This document shows, piece by piece, positions 30,501 to 58,500 of a stretch of DNA of 64,000 bases. The notes beneath the pieces are model-generated. The model made no database searches and was not told where the DNA came from. It saw nothing but the letters and a program-made list of their open reading frames with translations. Each line of letters opens with the position of its first letter. Position 1 is the first letter of the stretch. Made by a program: the position numbers and the translations under genes. This DNA is from Urophycis tenuis (Eukaryota; Chordata; Actinopteri; Gadiformes; Phycidae), in contig JAXIVH010000010.1 in assembly GCA_036785325.1 (NCBI GenBank), positions 8,764,599 through 8,828,598 on the forward strand, read 5' to 3'.

Positions 30501-33500
30501 GCCTCCACCACTAGCGCACTGCAAGGAAACACCACTACTAATTTACTTTATTCATATCAAAGAAAATGGTTTGGCACCCTTGGTTAATGGGCCACTTATA
30601 AAAAAATATATAGGACTCACCTTTTCATGAGCTGTGTGAACAGGCGCTGTGCGGTCTCCTCATACTGGGTCCTCAGGGACAACAGGTAGTCATTGGGTGA
30701 AGACTGCTGGTCCAGTTCCTGCAGCTTCCTCAGCAGTTGGAGCAGCTGGTTCAGAGCTTCAGCAGTGGATGTAAACCTGATGCCCACACACGTGCACACA
30801 CACATACACATAGAACCACACACTCTCTTGAAATGTTTAACCAAATGGACATGTGCTTAATCAGAGTCATCACAGTAAAGTCCCAGGTCTAAAAGGACAT
30901 GTGTAACGTACCAGGACTGCAGCTTGTCCAGGCTGGTGTCAAGCGGGGCTCCGATGCAGGCCTTCTGCTGTCTGAGCCTCCAGCACCTCAGCTCCTCCTC
31001 CACCAACTTTAACACCACCTCCGCCTTTTCCACCGAGTTCCCTATCAGGTGATACACGTCCTGCACAGCCATTGGACAATAAAATAAATGTAAACATTTT
31101 CATTTACATTAAACAGGCGCTTTTGTCCAACGCAACTTACAAGTAAGCCTGAGCGATCTCAAAGCATACCCTCAAAAGTGGATTAGATTCAAAACATACA
31201 AAATACAAAAGCCAATTTCTCACATGAATGCCGTAAAATTGCCCGATTAAGTTTTCTGGGAAAGGAAGCAGTATCGGCTTTCATACAAGACACAACTTTC
31301 TGCCTTTTAAGCAGAATGCCACCATTCACACAGCACTGGCAATACCGTTATAGTCCCTTATAGTCCTATTGTCATTTTCCAGAACTTGACTTGTTACCTT
31401 TGCGCCAGAATCACTGGAGTTTTAAAACTAAATCTGTTTTTGCCAATCTTTCCGTTGAACCCATGTCACGACCCGAACCCCTAGGCTTCCTAATCCACCA
31501 TACCATGTTTGCCATGAATGTAGTAACAACGGTCTTTACACTGCAAGGCCGGTGTGGAATAAACCTGTCACCTCCTTGAGGCCTTTGCAATTGGCTCACA
31601 CAGTGCGCCAATCAAACAGAGCGTCGCGCTGATGCGTGACGCTCTGTTGACGAACATGTGCTGTTAATGTCACATGCCAGAATTGTACTGGTTAATGTTG
31701 CAACGTCTTACGAAATTAACAAAATGGTACAAAATGACTGAGGACACTTTCGGTTCCAGGGGATAGTGGACTCACACACAGTAGTGAAGGTAAAAATAAA
31801 ATGAAATCATTGTACCAGTCTGGTTTGATTCAGCGCGCTGTGCATTGTGTCAATGCTCTTCCTCATCCTCTGAAGCTTAGGGGACTCTGGCGCTCCATTC
31901 AGCTGCTCCACTGGAAACATAAACAAACCCACCACAGCACCACAGCGTTAGACGGCTAGCAACCACGGAAACGGTTGTTTCCATACGTTTGTGTGATGTG
32001 TGTGAATGATCAGCTCCTTTGCATTCTGTTATACCTTCGTCTTGCCACGCTTTCACAGCGAAGTCATACTTCCCTAGCTGCTCGTCGATTGACTTGATTT
32101 CACAATCAGCAAACTGTAACCAAAAAACAAACACTTGGTTATTTAAAATCTTTCAACTCTATCAAGTCTTTTTTTTAACACTTTCAAGTAGAATCTTTGA
32201 ATATAGTTTTTTTTTATAAAATAGATTGTACTGTTCACAGTACAAAGTAACAGTGGTTCCCAACCGTGGGGTCAGACAGACAAACAGACAGACCACCGTA
32301 GCATGATTACAAACGTGTATCAGTATCCATCAGGAATTCAAAATCATACAGCTCTGCAAGAGCATGTGCTGTCTGTGTCTATAAAAACCCGAAAGACTTT
32401 ACCTTAATATTCTCCCCTAGCTCTCCGATGGAATTGTCCAGCACTGTCTGGCTCTGCATCATTGCCTCGTTGGCTTTGCCATCCTATGAAAAGAGATGCG
32501 TTGACATATTTAACACAGACCCCAGACATGTTCCCATGCTGTGAACTGAATCACTGTGTCCCAAAAACATATTTCAATAGGAAAAAAGCCGATCACGATT
32601 GATTCAAACATTCACCTCCTGGCCCAAGGGTTCTTGGTTCTTGGCCTCGAATGGCTGCAGTATTTAGACAACCATGAAACAGCCAACACTGATGATATGG
32701 GAAGAAAGGGGCCATCCACCCTTTTTTTTTGCAGGCGCCGCCCGTGGATGTATAATAATTATGGCGGGGGTATTGGGGATTAACTCACAGGGCTATCTGT
32801 TGACTAACTCGTTCTTAATATTATCAGTTAGATCCATCTCGGACCTGACAGATCACAAAAGGCAACCATGAATTACTGACCTGGAGATCCATCCTGGCTG
32901 ATGCAATGATCCTCTGCTCCTCAGACAAACATCTAGAGATGATCAGCGCCATGTGCACTGGGTTCTCCTCAAAGCGGGCCTGCGTTAGATCACCTTTAGT
33001 AGTAGGCCTACCAGAGCCATCCACCTACCGTCTGCCTGCTCCTTAATGCCCTGTCTGAATTCACTTTAGGTCTTGTCACTGTAACTTATTTTCACCGGAA
33101 TCCCAGAACTTAATTTAGCCAACAGCTGATCATTTATTTTCCATTGGCTATTCTCCAAATAAATGGAACTTCATTACATATTACATACACATTAATTCAT
33201 ACATTACACAACTTAGACTGCATATTCTATTGGAGGACACGATTTCATTTCATAACAACATGGAGTGGAAGCAGTTGTCCTACCTGCAGATCGTGTCCTA
33301 ATTGTAAATAATTGGGTCCGTCTAAGAGGTTCCTTGTCTGGACCCGTTGGCCATAGCCGCCCGCCACCTGGCGCTGTAGCTCATCGTAAGCATCTCTGGC
33401 TTGACTCTCATCCGCAGCCACCGATGCCCTGCAATAGGACAACACACAGAAGTGATAAACCACGGAGGATATTGCTCAATGTTCAAAGGTGAAAGAATTA

Positions 33501-33779
33501 TCTCAAAGATTAGACCTCCGTTGTCAATGTCCTACCGGAATAGACGTATGTCCCTAAGAAGGTCTATTTCAGTTTTTGCATTAAGAATATGATTCTACCG
33601 TCTATGAGTCTATGTATATATTCCGTATGAGGTGTAAGGGTCCTTTACCAATTTTGGCCCTCGATCCAGTGAGATAGAGAGCGCCGCGCGTCCCAGAGGG
33701 TTGTCTGCTCCTTGTACACTGCGATGACAAGCTCCTGAGAGGCCAAGTCAATGTTCAGCAGCTCCTGCCACTGGGCCAT
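23413..33779 (-). CDS. stat1: STAT1-like transcription factor, complete
   Basis: Cytokine-activated transcription factor; JAK phosphorylation leads to SH2-mediated dimerisation and GAS-site binding. Exons in coding order: 33649-33779, 33284-33428, 32881-32979, 32403-32483, 32035-32113, 31816-31910, 30912-31060, 30621-30776, 30426-30518, 29634-29696, 29520-29549, 29313-29400, 29040-29081, 28714-28797, 28210-28311, 27678-27810, 27292-27332, 26231-26307, 25963-26102, 25546-25722, 25065-25113, 24842-24923, and probably 23413-23514. Phases agree throughout. Length is 711 residues ending in exon 22 or 742 with exon 23; human STAT1 has 750. Domains in order: N-domain (MAQW start), coiled coil, DNA-binding, linker, SH2 (FLLRFSES, Arg codon 26024-26026), phosphotyrosine (NGYLAKK), transactivation (PPPSPEE). 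EGAITF and HAVEPY favour STAT1 over STAT4. Divergence from mammalian STAT1 and its position beside stat4 suggest the zebrafish stat1b type, but this is inference. Confidence 0.93.
23859..24000 (+). pseudogene. MADF-domain protein fragment of the Harbinger-like element
   Basis: From ATG 23859 the frame reads MADLLIVCVSHRSHHPILYD, then KNYKDNEMKDNVWQTLATQL. Spacing of the Ile/Val, HPILYD, YK and W residues fits the N-terminal part of a MADF/Myb-like domain. It stops at a GT that may be an old splice donor; no second exon remains. Confidence 0.6.
24031..24312 (-). pseudogene. Harbinger transposase-like N-terminal fragment
   Basis: A 93-residue frame with a Ser/Asp-rich start, then RKRRRFWVHPI, and later FRSYFRMTVGQFEALL. 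This resembles the region before the catalytic domain in HARBI1-like proteins. The DDE catalytic part is absent, so it cannot be an active transposase. Confidence 0.65.
24535..24594. repeat. (AT)n microsatellite
   Basis: An AT tract of about 60 bp followed by a short GA run, just past the right end of the Harbinger-like element and still inside the last stat1 intron. Confidence 0.9.
24842..24923 (-). CDS. stat1: stat1 transactivation exon (exon 22), first possible end
   Basis: After acceptor CTCCAG the frame reads NPTPPPSPEEHM, then GLDSMEFSPSVL and TAG (24842-24844). Serine 24902-24904 sits in PSPEE, matching the human MSPEE motif around Ser727. The exon starts with one base completing the Met codon split from exon 21, so the phase fits exactly. 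A GT after the TCG codon could act as donor, removing the VL-stop end. Without that splice the protein ends here, somewhat like the short human STAT1 beta form. Confidence 0.75.
25065..25113 (-). CDS. stat1: stat1 phosphotyrosine exon (exon 21)
   Basis: A 49-bp exon with strong signals: acceptor 'cctttccttaccacag' and donor GTAAGT. It reads KKANGYLAKKSGHWS; the Tyr codon is 25094-25096, where human STAT1 has Tyr701 in GYIKTEL. Phases link it to exons 20 and 22 exactly. The +1 Leu and lack of the KTEL sequence are unusual for STAT1. Confidence 0.8.
25314..25560. repeat. Three diverged tandem copies at the stat1 exon 20 donor
   Basis: On the - strand three copies of about 70-100 bp share 'ctacagcaaaccctgtagca'-type starts and 'gctagcttctc'-type middles. 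The first copy spans the true exon 20 end and donor at 25545-25546; the two further copies lie in the intron. A long frame through the array (25303-25635) is a by-product. Confidence 0.65.
25858..25930 (-). mobile_element. SINE head, reversed
   Basis: On the - strand 'gcagtggctagtgttcgact' is followed by a box B-like 'gggttcgacgccc'. The same head occurs with variation at about 6316, 7800 and 37620-37690. It lies in the intron between stat1 exons 19 and 20. Confidence 0.5.
26796..27240. repeat. Possible hAT-type repeat fragments
   Basis: 'cagtgttttcaacctg' near 26800 resembles the end of fish hAT MITEs, and about 27170-27235 carries repeated 'agtcgacta' words of another common fish repeat. 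Intron between stat1 exons 17 and 18. Weak evidence; no full termini. Confidence 0.3.
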
Positions 33780-34236
33780 CTAGTGACGAAAACACGTCTT
33801 AAAAACAGGAACACATCAAACCTCACGTATGTTTTAACTACGCGTTCAGTCAATTCGTCTACAATTCTTAAACAGCCTTAACCATACTCGACTAGACAGT
33901 TTATTTACACGTGACGTCGATAAAGGCTGAATATAATGAAGTTAAAAAAATATCATGTGATAGATAAATGATAGAAAAATTGAAAGATTTAGCCCCCACC
34001 AGAATACATGTAGGATCTCCACCAGGTCACTCTTATAGGAAATCACATACGACATCCCCGATAACCCCCACCACCACCACCACCATCATCACCATCACCA
34101 CCACCACCCCTCCGTGGCTTCAGCCCCCCCAAAAAAAAAAAATCAGAACCTAGAATCGCCTCAAATTACAGGTATTTGTCAAACGGTTCCAAATTAACAT
34201 TTTAATTATTAAGCTACTCTTAGTGTTTGAGCATGC

Positions 34237-34363
<127 letters not shown>

Positions 34364-34459
34364 GAGGACATCCTTTACATTTGATATCGGAGTAGTCCTC
34401 TATGAATAATAATCATTCAATATTCTGGCTTTCTCGTTTCACAATATGAACACACTTAC

Positions 34460-34611
34460 CCTTGCTTTTTGTTGAGCCCAATTGGCATTGAAGGCTTTTC
34501 TGCAGTCTGCGTTCTTTGTGAGTCCAAATCCAATCCAAATCCCAAAGTTCACAAGCCCGACACGATATTGACTATATTAATGCTAATTATATTAATTATT
34601 AACGATTTACC
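34460..34611 (-). other. stat1: Probable stat1 non-coding leader exons (splice sites)
   Basis: Two good - strand donors lie upstream of the ATG exon: GTAAAT after 34611 and GTAAGT after 34460. An acceptor CAG next to 34499 would define a 40-bp exon 34460-34499. Joining it to the acceptor at the start codon gives 'aaggatgg', a good initiation context. Human STAT1 also has two non-coding exons. The transcription start is not visible. Confidence 0.4.
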
Positions 34612-34811
34612 TTCTACTCCCCAATCTGATCTCCAAATGACTTCAAAAGGATATAACAATCACTGACTGCACTGACACCTAACCTAAACTCCTTTAAAAG
34701 TTATCGTCTTTCTTCCGTGCTGCGCAGTCGCGTACCCAACAGTTTCTGATCGTCTGCTCCTCGGCTTTCAGTTTGGTGCGCAGTCTTGAAATGGGCGCTG
34801 CCACCGAGAAT

Positions 34812-34857
34812 CACGTGCTTCTCGAGAAATGGCAACAAACGTTTCCGTTCCGGAGAA
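34812..34857. promoter_or_regulatory. Cluster of STAT/IRF-like sites upstream of stat1
   Basis: Within 46 bp: an E-box 'cacgtg' (34812-34817), palindrome 'ttctcgagaa' (34819-34828, TTCN4GAA), 'gtttccgttcc' (34841-34851, one base off an ISRE core), and 'ttccggagaa' (34848-34857, TTCN4GAA). It lies about 200 bp upstream of the candidate first donor. N4 spacing is the STAT6-type variant, not the classic STAT1 N3 site. Confidence 0.35.
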
Positions 34858-35053
34858 GCCTTTGTCGACAGACATGACCAACAGAGGGTGACAAAATGTT
34901 CAAATTGTCTGGTCTTTTTTTTCTTTTTACAGTCCACGGTTCATACCTAGGCGCCTGAGCTGGCCTTCGTATCCACTCTATATAGTCTGGGGTGAAGATC
35001 ATGGATGTTACGGACCGTATTTTTACGCGACCTAATCAGTGGCCATTTACACA

Positions 35054-36301
35054 GGCCTCATTTATCAAACGAACGTAGAAATAAGCGCAAATCTGAACGC
35101 ATGATTCATTTTACGATAGGTCCCACGTGAGATTTACGAAACGTATCGTATCACACCAATCCCAGCGTACGAAGGAGCTTATTGATAAATACAGCGGCTC
35201 AGATCGATCGTAATTAACGTAACACGCCCCTATAAAATAAGTCTCGCCCCTAACTTTTACGACATGGAGAAACATCCAACGGCAAAGAAGAAGCGGATTT
35301 TTTCAGAAACAGAAATGGAGACACTCGTGTCACTTGTTGATGCCCCCCCCCCCCCCCCCAACGACACTCACCCCTGCCCACCCAGCACCCCCACCCCTCA
35401 AGACATTACTTCATATTATTTATAGTAATGTTATTTATTGTATTATTTATTCTCAACTACCGTTGCACCCCCCACCCCCATATCCATACAATCCACATTC
35501 ATCTGTTGTACCCGTTCCGTTGTATTGCACTAGCGCACTATTGCACCATCTGTACACTTCTTGTATTATATTACTATTTCTCGCACTACCTTACATTGTT
35601 TACTTTTTTTAATACTGTTCACAGCCTGTTTCTGCTAGTGTTAGTAACCGTTTACTACCTTAACGATCACTACCTCCACCTGCACTGTTTACTGTCACTT
35701 TAATAACTACTACCACTTTTCATGTTTTTCAATTTTGCACTCTGCACCTTATTCTGCATTTATGCATTTCAACCCGCACCTTTCGCTCATTTGCACTTCT
35801 GGTTAGAACGCCAACTGCATTTCGTTGTCCCTGTACTTGTACTCTGCACAATGACAATAAAGTTGAATCTAATCTAATCTAATTAAGGGCAAGCAAAAAA
35901 AACGCTAGCCTATATGGAAACAAATCACTGTTGCAGTAAACAGTGTGCCCCATGTTCAGCGGGCTACAGAAGAGGTAAATAATTAATTGAATAATTAATT
36001 AAATGTAAAATTGATGTTAAATTGATCCAGCTTAAAACATTTCACATTTGACCTATAGAGTATTGTTTGCATTGCGTTAAAATGATTTTATTCCGAATAA
36101 GGTGAAGAAAAAGTTGTCCGACTCTTGCGGATATATGTCTCGCCACTGGTCGCACTCGAAAAAGTTGCGTACACGAGCTCAGACCTGACGTGAGATTTCA
36201 TCGCAGCCTGCGCTCACGTTCAAATTGATAAATGCCAAGCTCAACGTGGAAATGAGCGTACGTCCATTTTCTGTCGTACGCTCGTTTGATAAATGAGGGC
36301 C
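35054..36301. mobile_element. Harbinger-like transposon between stat1 and stat4
   Basis: Inverted termini: 'ggcctcatttatcaaacga' from 35054 and, reversed at 36279-36301, 'ggccctcatttatcaaacga'. The + strand interior encodes MEKHPTAKKKRIFSETEM and, after an inserted element, WKQITVAVNSV, which resembles the Myb/SANT-like DNA-binding protein of such elements. No transposase gene was found. It occupies most of the stat1-stat4 spacer. Confidence 0.65.
35340..35885 (+). mobile_element. Retroelement 3' part nested in the Harbinger-like element
   Basis: Starts at a C run and ends 'gcacaatgacaataaag' followed by 'atctaatctaatcta', the usual 3' end and short-repeat tail of fish non-LTR/SINE elements. 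It interrupts the Myb/SANT-like frame after LVSLVD; the frame's remainder resumes after the tail. Pyrimidine-rich frames within it are not genes. Confidence 0.55.
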
Positions 36302-36637
36302 GTATGGATCCAATGTATATGTATGTAGAATGAAATTACAAAACATTCAAGAACATTATAGATTTGGTGTGGTGCTGTGTGTTGTATTGTATTGCTGTTT
36401 AACCATAAACTGACCAAATGTATAGGACCTATATAATTTTATTTTTTCATTTCATAGATATAAATTGCTGACAAAAAACAAAAAGAACAAAAAAACATAC
36501 ACACAACATATATCATTTATGCAAGAAAGATACAGATAGATAGAATAAAAAATATAGTAGATGCAGTTGTTTCTAATACAATAATACAATTCTGGGCTCT
36601 TGACAATAAAAGCTGGCATCAGGTCGTTGCTATGTCT

Positions 36638-53241
<16,604 letters not shown>

Positions 53242-54267
53242 CGCTTCACTGCGCCGCCCGACACCCCGCAGTCAATCAAACGTGATAAAAATAAAAATAA
53301 AAACACTATATCTTAGGAACGCCAAACGGAACCCCCAAAAGGAATCAAAGCTGCTGTGGTCCAAAGTGCATGTGTGTTAAACAGGCTGTTGTCTGCGCTT
53401 GGGCCTATCCGATGATGTTACGCCAAAACCATGCGCTGGGTGTACCCTCCTTTACGCTTTCGTTTTTGGTGAGCTCGACTTCCGAGTGTTAGGTTTTTAC
53501 TCAGAAGGCTGTCCAACATGACTATATTGTAACACGCCTTCTTCTCGGAGACGGATAGGATGGATCTACTATACAACTTTAACTGCTTCCAATCTGTATT
53601 AAAGTTAGCCCATGCATACAGTTTCGTTAATTGTTGAAATATAGTCGTGAAATTGTTGTAATCCAAAATGTATGATTGAGTATCTGATCTGTACCTACTG
53701 TATCAATATGTAAATGTATTGTAGGCTATTACTTCAATACCCTACTGTAATAATAGGTCTACTTTGATGAGTAGCTTTTACTTGAATCTTGAGTTGTTGC
53801 GATGTGACCCTCTTTTCAAATACTTTTATTAATTCCCATGTTGGGGATTCATTCTCTGCTCCCATCGGAGGTGGGAGCGGTGGGCTGCCAGCCTGCCTCA
53901 CAGGACAGAGAGCCCGGGAACCAACTCTTTGGTAATACCATGCCTTGCTTATGGGCAGGGCAGGAGCGTTTCATCGCATGATCTTGTGCGGTGCTGCGGG
54001 AAGAAAACAGGGTAACCGGGAGCAGTCGGAGAAACCCCCCCTGTGAACTCGTGGAGAACATACAAACTACATTATGGCAACTATCTAGTGGCCAAAACTA
54101 ACACGCGAACCGAGACGCACTATTCAATATATTAATTATCTCACCGCTAGATGGCAACAACGTAGCATATGGCCAATCCTCCGGTGCAACAGGGGTCGCT
54201 GGTGCGCCTGTCCTTCACCCGGCAACCAGCACACCGGCAGCAGCAACTGAGGGGTCAGAGTTCAGAC
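53242..54267. promoter_or_regulatory. Shared upstream region of stat4 and wdr75
   Basis: The two start codons face away from each other with 1,026 bp between them. Just upstream of the stat4 ATG, 'ggcggcgcag' could be a splice acceptor, so a leader exon may exist. The middle (about 53820-54060) looks like an old interspersed repeat ('gtggagaacatacaaact'). No TATA box was identified. Confidence 0.45.
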
Positions 54268-55562
54268 ATGGTGGCGCACGCTGACACACGCGTGGTCCAC
54301 AGAGGTGGAAGCAAAATAAACTTTAGGGAACCTGTGATCAGTCAAGATTCACGGTAAGTGTTTTTTTTAGATTGCGGTATAGAGTACTGTCGTCTGTCGT
54401 CTAAGTTTTCGTTATGTATGTGGTTGTGTGAGGGTTGCAGAGTGGTGTTTACTAAAGGGGGGCCTGGTCTGGGAGAGGAACATACGTTGGTATTAGGAAG
54501 CTTGCGTCCGTGTCAACCAAGTAGTTTACTATTAACTTACTGTGCTTTATATTTAGTCATTTGGCTCTTTTATTGACAGCAACTTGCGGTGAATTGTGTT
54601 CATGTTTGGCTGCGGACATGAGGACCCAGTACAGTTTTGCCCGTGAATCGGAACACCCTGGCACTAGACTACTGTTGTACATGTCATTAAGGAGAAAGGG
54701 GTCTTGCTCAGTCAACACCGGGAATCGAACCAAGAAGACCCTCGCCCCCCCCCCCCCCCCCACTAGACACCCACACACACACACACACACACACAGTGAA
54801 TGTAGATGTTTTCCTCCCCAGGTTCCTGATCTGTGCGTCCGGTGAGTGCATAAAGGTGTTCAGCACATCTACGGAGGAATGCGTCCATCACCTTCAGGGA
54901 CACAGAGGCCGTGTCACAGGGCTCGTCCTCAACCCCTCAAATCACCTCCAGGTAATGCTAAGCACCGCCATCCTGATGTTCTGCATCACAGACCAAAGAG
55001 ATGGAAGAGGCAAGAGGAAGTTGTGGTCTGATTGGGACTTGGAATTGAGACTGAATGGGTGTATGGTTTTATTTTGTTTCACCTGATTAAATCGGTTCAT
55101 TTTAAGATATCTGTCAGCACATTTACATTTGGGGCATTTAGCAGACACTTTTATCCAAATCAACTTACAAAGAGTACATTTGTCATAAGTAGGTGAAACA
55201 TTTCATTGCTGCTAATACAGTAAGAAAGTCACCAGAACAAGTTTCAAGCATTTCAGTTGCTAGATTAACCATTGCTAGTATACAACATCTCTGACTAAGT
55301 GCCAAATTACAAAGAGCGATTAAAGTGCCAAGACGTACAACAAATAAGAGCATGAGGGTAGGGTTATGCAGGGTTCAGACGGCACAGTACATTGAATGGC
55401 ACAGACTTTAAGAGTGTGGCAAAAGTATGTTCCCCCATCGATTGTTAAAGTCTTGAGAGCCACTGCTCGCGTTGGCCTTTGTTTATTTGTCACATGCACA
55501 TCAGAATAATTCGATTTCCTTGGTAGCAGTGGAAGGCCCGCATTTCACAACAAGTGAAAATA

Positions 55563-55593
<31 letters not shown>

Positions 55594-58500
55594 TACTTTA
55601 TTGATCCCTGAGGGAAATTGTCTTCGTGACAAAACTCCAGTTGAAAAAAGAGGACACTCTACGTATAGTAGAGTGTTAGAAATATAAATATATAAGGAAA
55701 CCTATGTAAAAATATAAAACCTATGTAAAAATAAAAGTATAAACCTATGTACAAATATAATATAACCTATGTAACAAAATATATAAAAATGTTCATAAAG
55801 AAATGATAATATACATAAATGTACATACATCCAGGCATACACTACAAGGTAATAGCATACACTAGGATGTAGCATGTCGGATTTTTGTAAAAACCAGTTG
55901 TGCAGAGATGACCAGATGACCAGTTGTGTAGTAAATCACAGTCATGCAGTGAAATGACCAGTTAACAGTTGTAATGTACAAAAATATAGCGGGTAGTAAA
56001 ACATAAAATGGTGTATGTATGAAATGTCTATGAAGTGAACTATGCTGCGTCACCATGGCTATGGTTTTTGCAGGTGTACTCGTGCTCAGAGGATGGAACC
56101 ATCCGGCTGTGGGACTTCACAGATGGCATCCTGATTAGGGTATTTACTGCACCTCAAATCTCCCTGTCCCTGGCACCCTAATAATGACACTGCAATACTG
56201 TACTTCAGACTTTTAGTGAGTTCAACACTTTATGTTGCTGTCTTTATCCACTTTCCCACCGTCCAATTAATTTGATTCAGGATTTAAATAACCCAACCCC
56301 TTTTTTTTGCCGATTAACATTGAGACTATTTTTCTTCTGAGTAAAATAAAATCACAGGGAGACTGTTTTACTGAGTAGTAGATAAACACTGGTGTCAAGT
56401 AAAAACGGTGTTTGGCTAATTGCTTTGGTTATTTAATTGCAATCGATGCATTGTCATCGCGGTAATAGTTATCAGCTTTTGTAATTGTAGACTCTACTCA
56501 CAATATGTAGAAAAAAACAATATCGTAACATTCTCCTGTTGCATGTGTAACTTTGACAAACTATTGCTTTAACTTTTGGGTAATGAAATCCCCGAAAAAT
56601 TCAAAAATCATGTTTTGCAGGCGTGAGGACAGTTCAGTTGAATGGTAACACGCGGCTGTTAAAGTCTTGCTTCTCGTCATTTTTCCCAGACCTACAACGT
56701 CGGCAAACGCATCTTGTCAATCCATGTTTCTGCAAAAGGCACAGGAGTCGTTTTCCTCGTGATCCCAGCGAAGGTAGACATGCAAGGTAAGTTTCACCTG
56801 CATGCATTTGTTAATGATCTGTAACAATAATTCAGTGGACTGCAGTTTAGTCACACACACTTTAGATCCATATTTAAAGTCTGATGGCAGACAACGTCGG
56901 ATCTGGGTGAAAGGGGTGTTTCACATCATTCACACATCGTGTTTCATGTTGCTGGAGGCGGGAATAGTCATTTTAGCAGACACATTTATCTCAAACAACT
57001 TGCAAAGTGTTGGAGTTGCATGTTATTAATGGGCAGGTAAGGGTTCGATATCTTGGTCAAAGATGCCTACAGGGTAGGCTGCAGACGTTGCAGGTTTGCA
57101 CCCGGAACCTTTTGGCCAAAGTTCAAGAACCCTTTCCACTAAAATGTATTGCAATGTTCCAACAATGAGAGTCATCGCCCAATTCTTTGAGACCACAAAT
57201 TGCTCCAGTGGGAATTGATGGATCGTAGATGAATGTAGAAGTGTTGGAGTGTAACATGCTGCTTCTCCCCCCCTGCAGATAAGTTTCACCTGGTGTCTCT
57301 GAAGCTGCCCCCCAGTGTGGAACAGCTCGTGCAGACCAAGGCCTTCTCCCGCGTGTTCAAAAACGTCAGCCCCGATCCCAATTGCATCGCCTTCAACCCA
57401 GGGGTACACGCACGCACGCACGCACGCTCACACACATTACTTTTATTTCAAAGCTACTATGTAAAAAGCTAAAGATTGTTCTGCCGACAAACAATGCAGC
57501 TGAGGTGTTTGTGGGGTGCACTATGTTGGTGTGCGTGTGCATGGTGATGATGTGTGTGGGTGCAGAGAGGTCCTGGTGTGAGCAGTGATTTCGGTAGGAC
57601 TCTGGTGCATTCCAAAAGAAATGGTCTCACATAACATAGCATGTCATACCGTTTTGAATTCTTCTCTAACAGAACACTATTTTTCTCAGTATTCTCCCAT
57701 AACATTTCCCTAATGACAATATAACAATTGCGAGGAGTGTAGGGGGCACCGATGATAGAAAAAAAAGAAGATAACTAGCATTTGGGACGGGCAACATCAT
57801 TTCCAATTAGTTTTGCATGCTGATTGCAGTGGCCCTGGTAATCCAGAGGTGGCGCCGCTGAGCCACACCGCTAGTGGTGAGGGTGTCGGACCCCCAGCTG
57901 AAAAGCTCTCGTTGTGAGCCCCGGCATCCACAGCGGACATCCCTGCCTAGGATGCCTGACCCCCCCCCCCCCCCACCACTAGGCAGGCCTGTCTCTGGGG
58001 TGATCACTCAGTGTGCGGTGTGTGCTATGTTCGCAGGGGGAGTATGTTGCGTCTGTCTTAAAGAATCGGATGTATGTCTACTTCTTCACAAAGAAGACGT
58101 CCTTCCGGTGAGTCCAGTCCACACAGATGGAGGTCAAGTATTGCCCAGAGACACTTTTAACCCGACAGCCACACACATAAATCCCTAAGTAGTGACACAC
58201 ACACACACACGTCCTCCAACATGTTGTTTCTCGCCGTGTCCTCCTGTAGGTTCGCGCTGGGCGCCGCTGGTGAGAAAGCGGCCAGAAACGCCTTCACGTG
58301 CGTCGCCTGCCACCCCAGAGACGACTGCATCGCCACGGGCCACGGCGACGGGAAGATCCGCTTCTGGTGAGAGGGGGGGGAACCCCGTGCCTCGTTCATT
58401 CTGGCTTTTTAAACCGTGGCTGGACTTGTGCGCTTTTGCTCCGAATGAAGCCGCAGTCTCCAGGGCTCGCCTGAGCCCTACCGATCATAAAAGTTGGATC

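Noticed and set aside
35334..35703. Pro- and Leu-rich frames between stat1 and stat4
   Set aside because: They lie in a retroelement tail with C-rich and T-rich low-complexity sequence.
54169..54267. Upstream in-frame ATG as the wdr75 start
   Set aside because: The added 33 residues have no counterpart in human WDR75, which begins MV at the position of the 54268 ATG.
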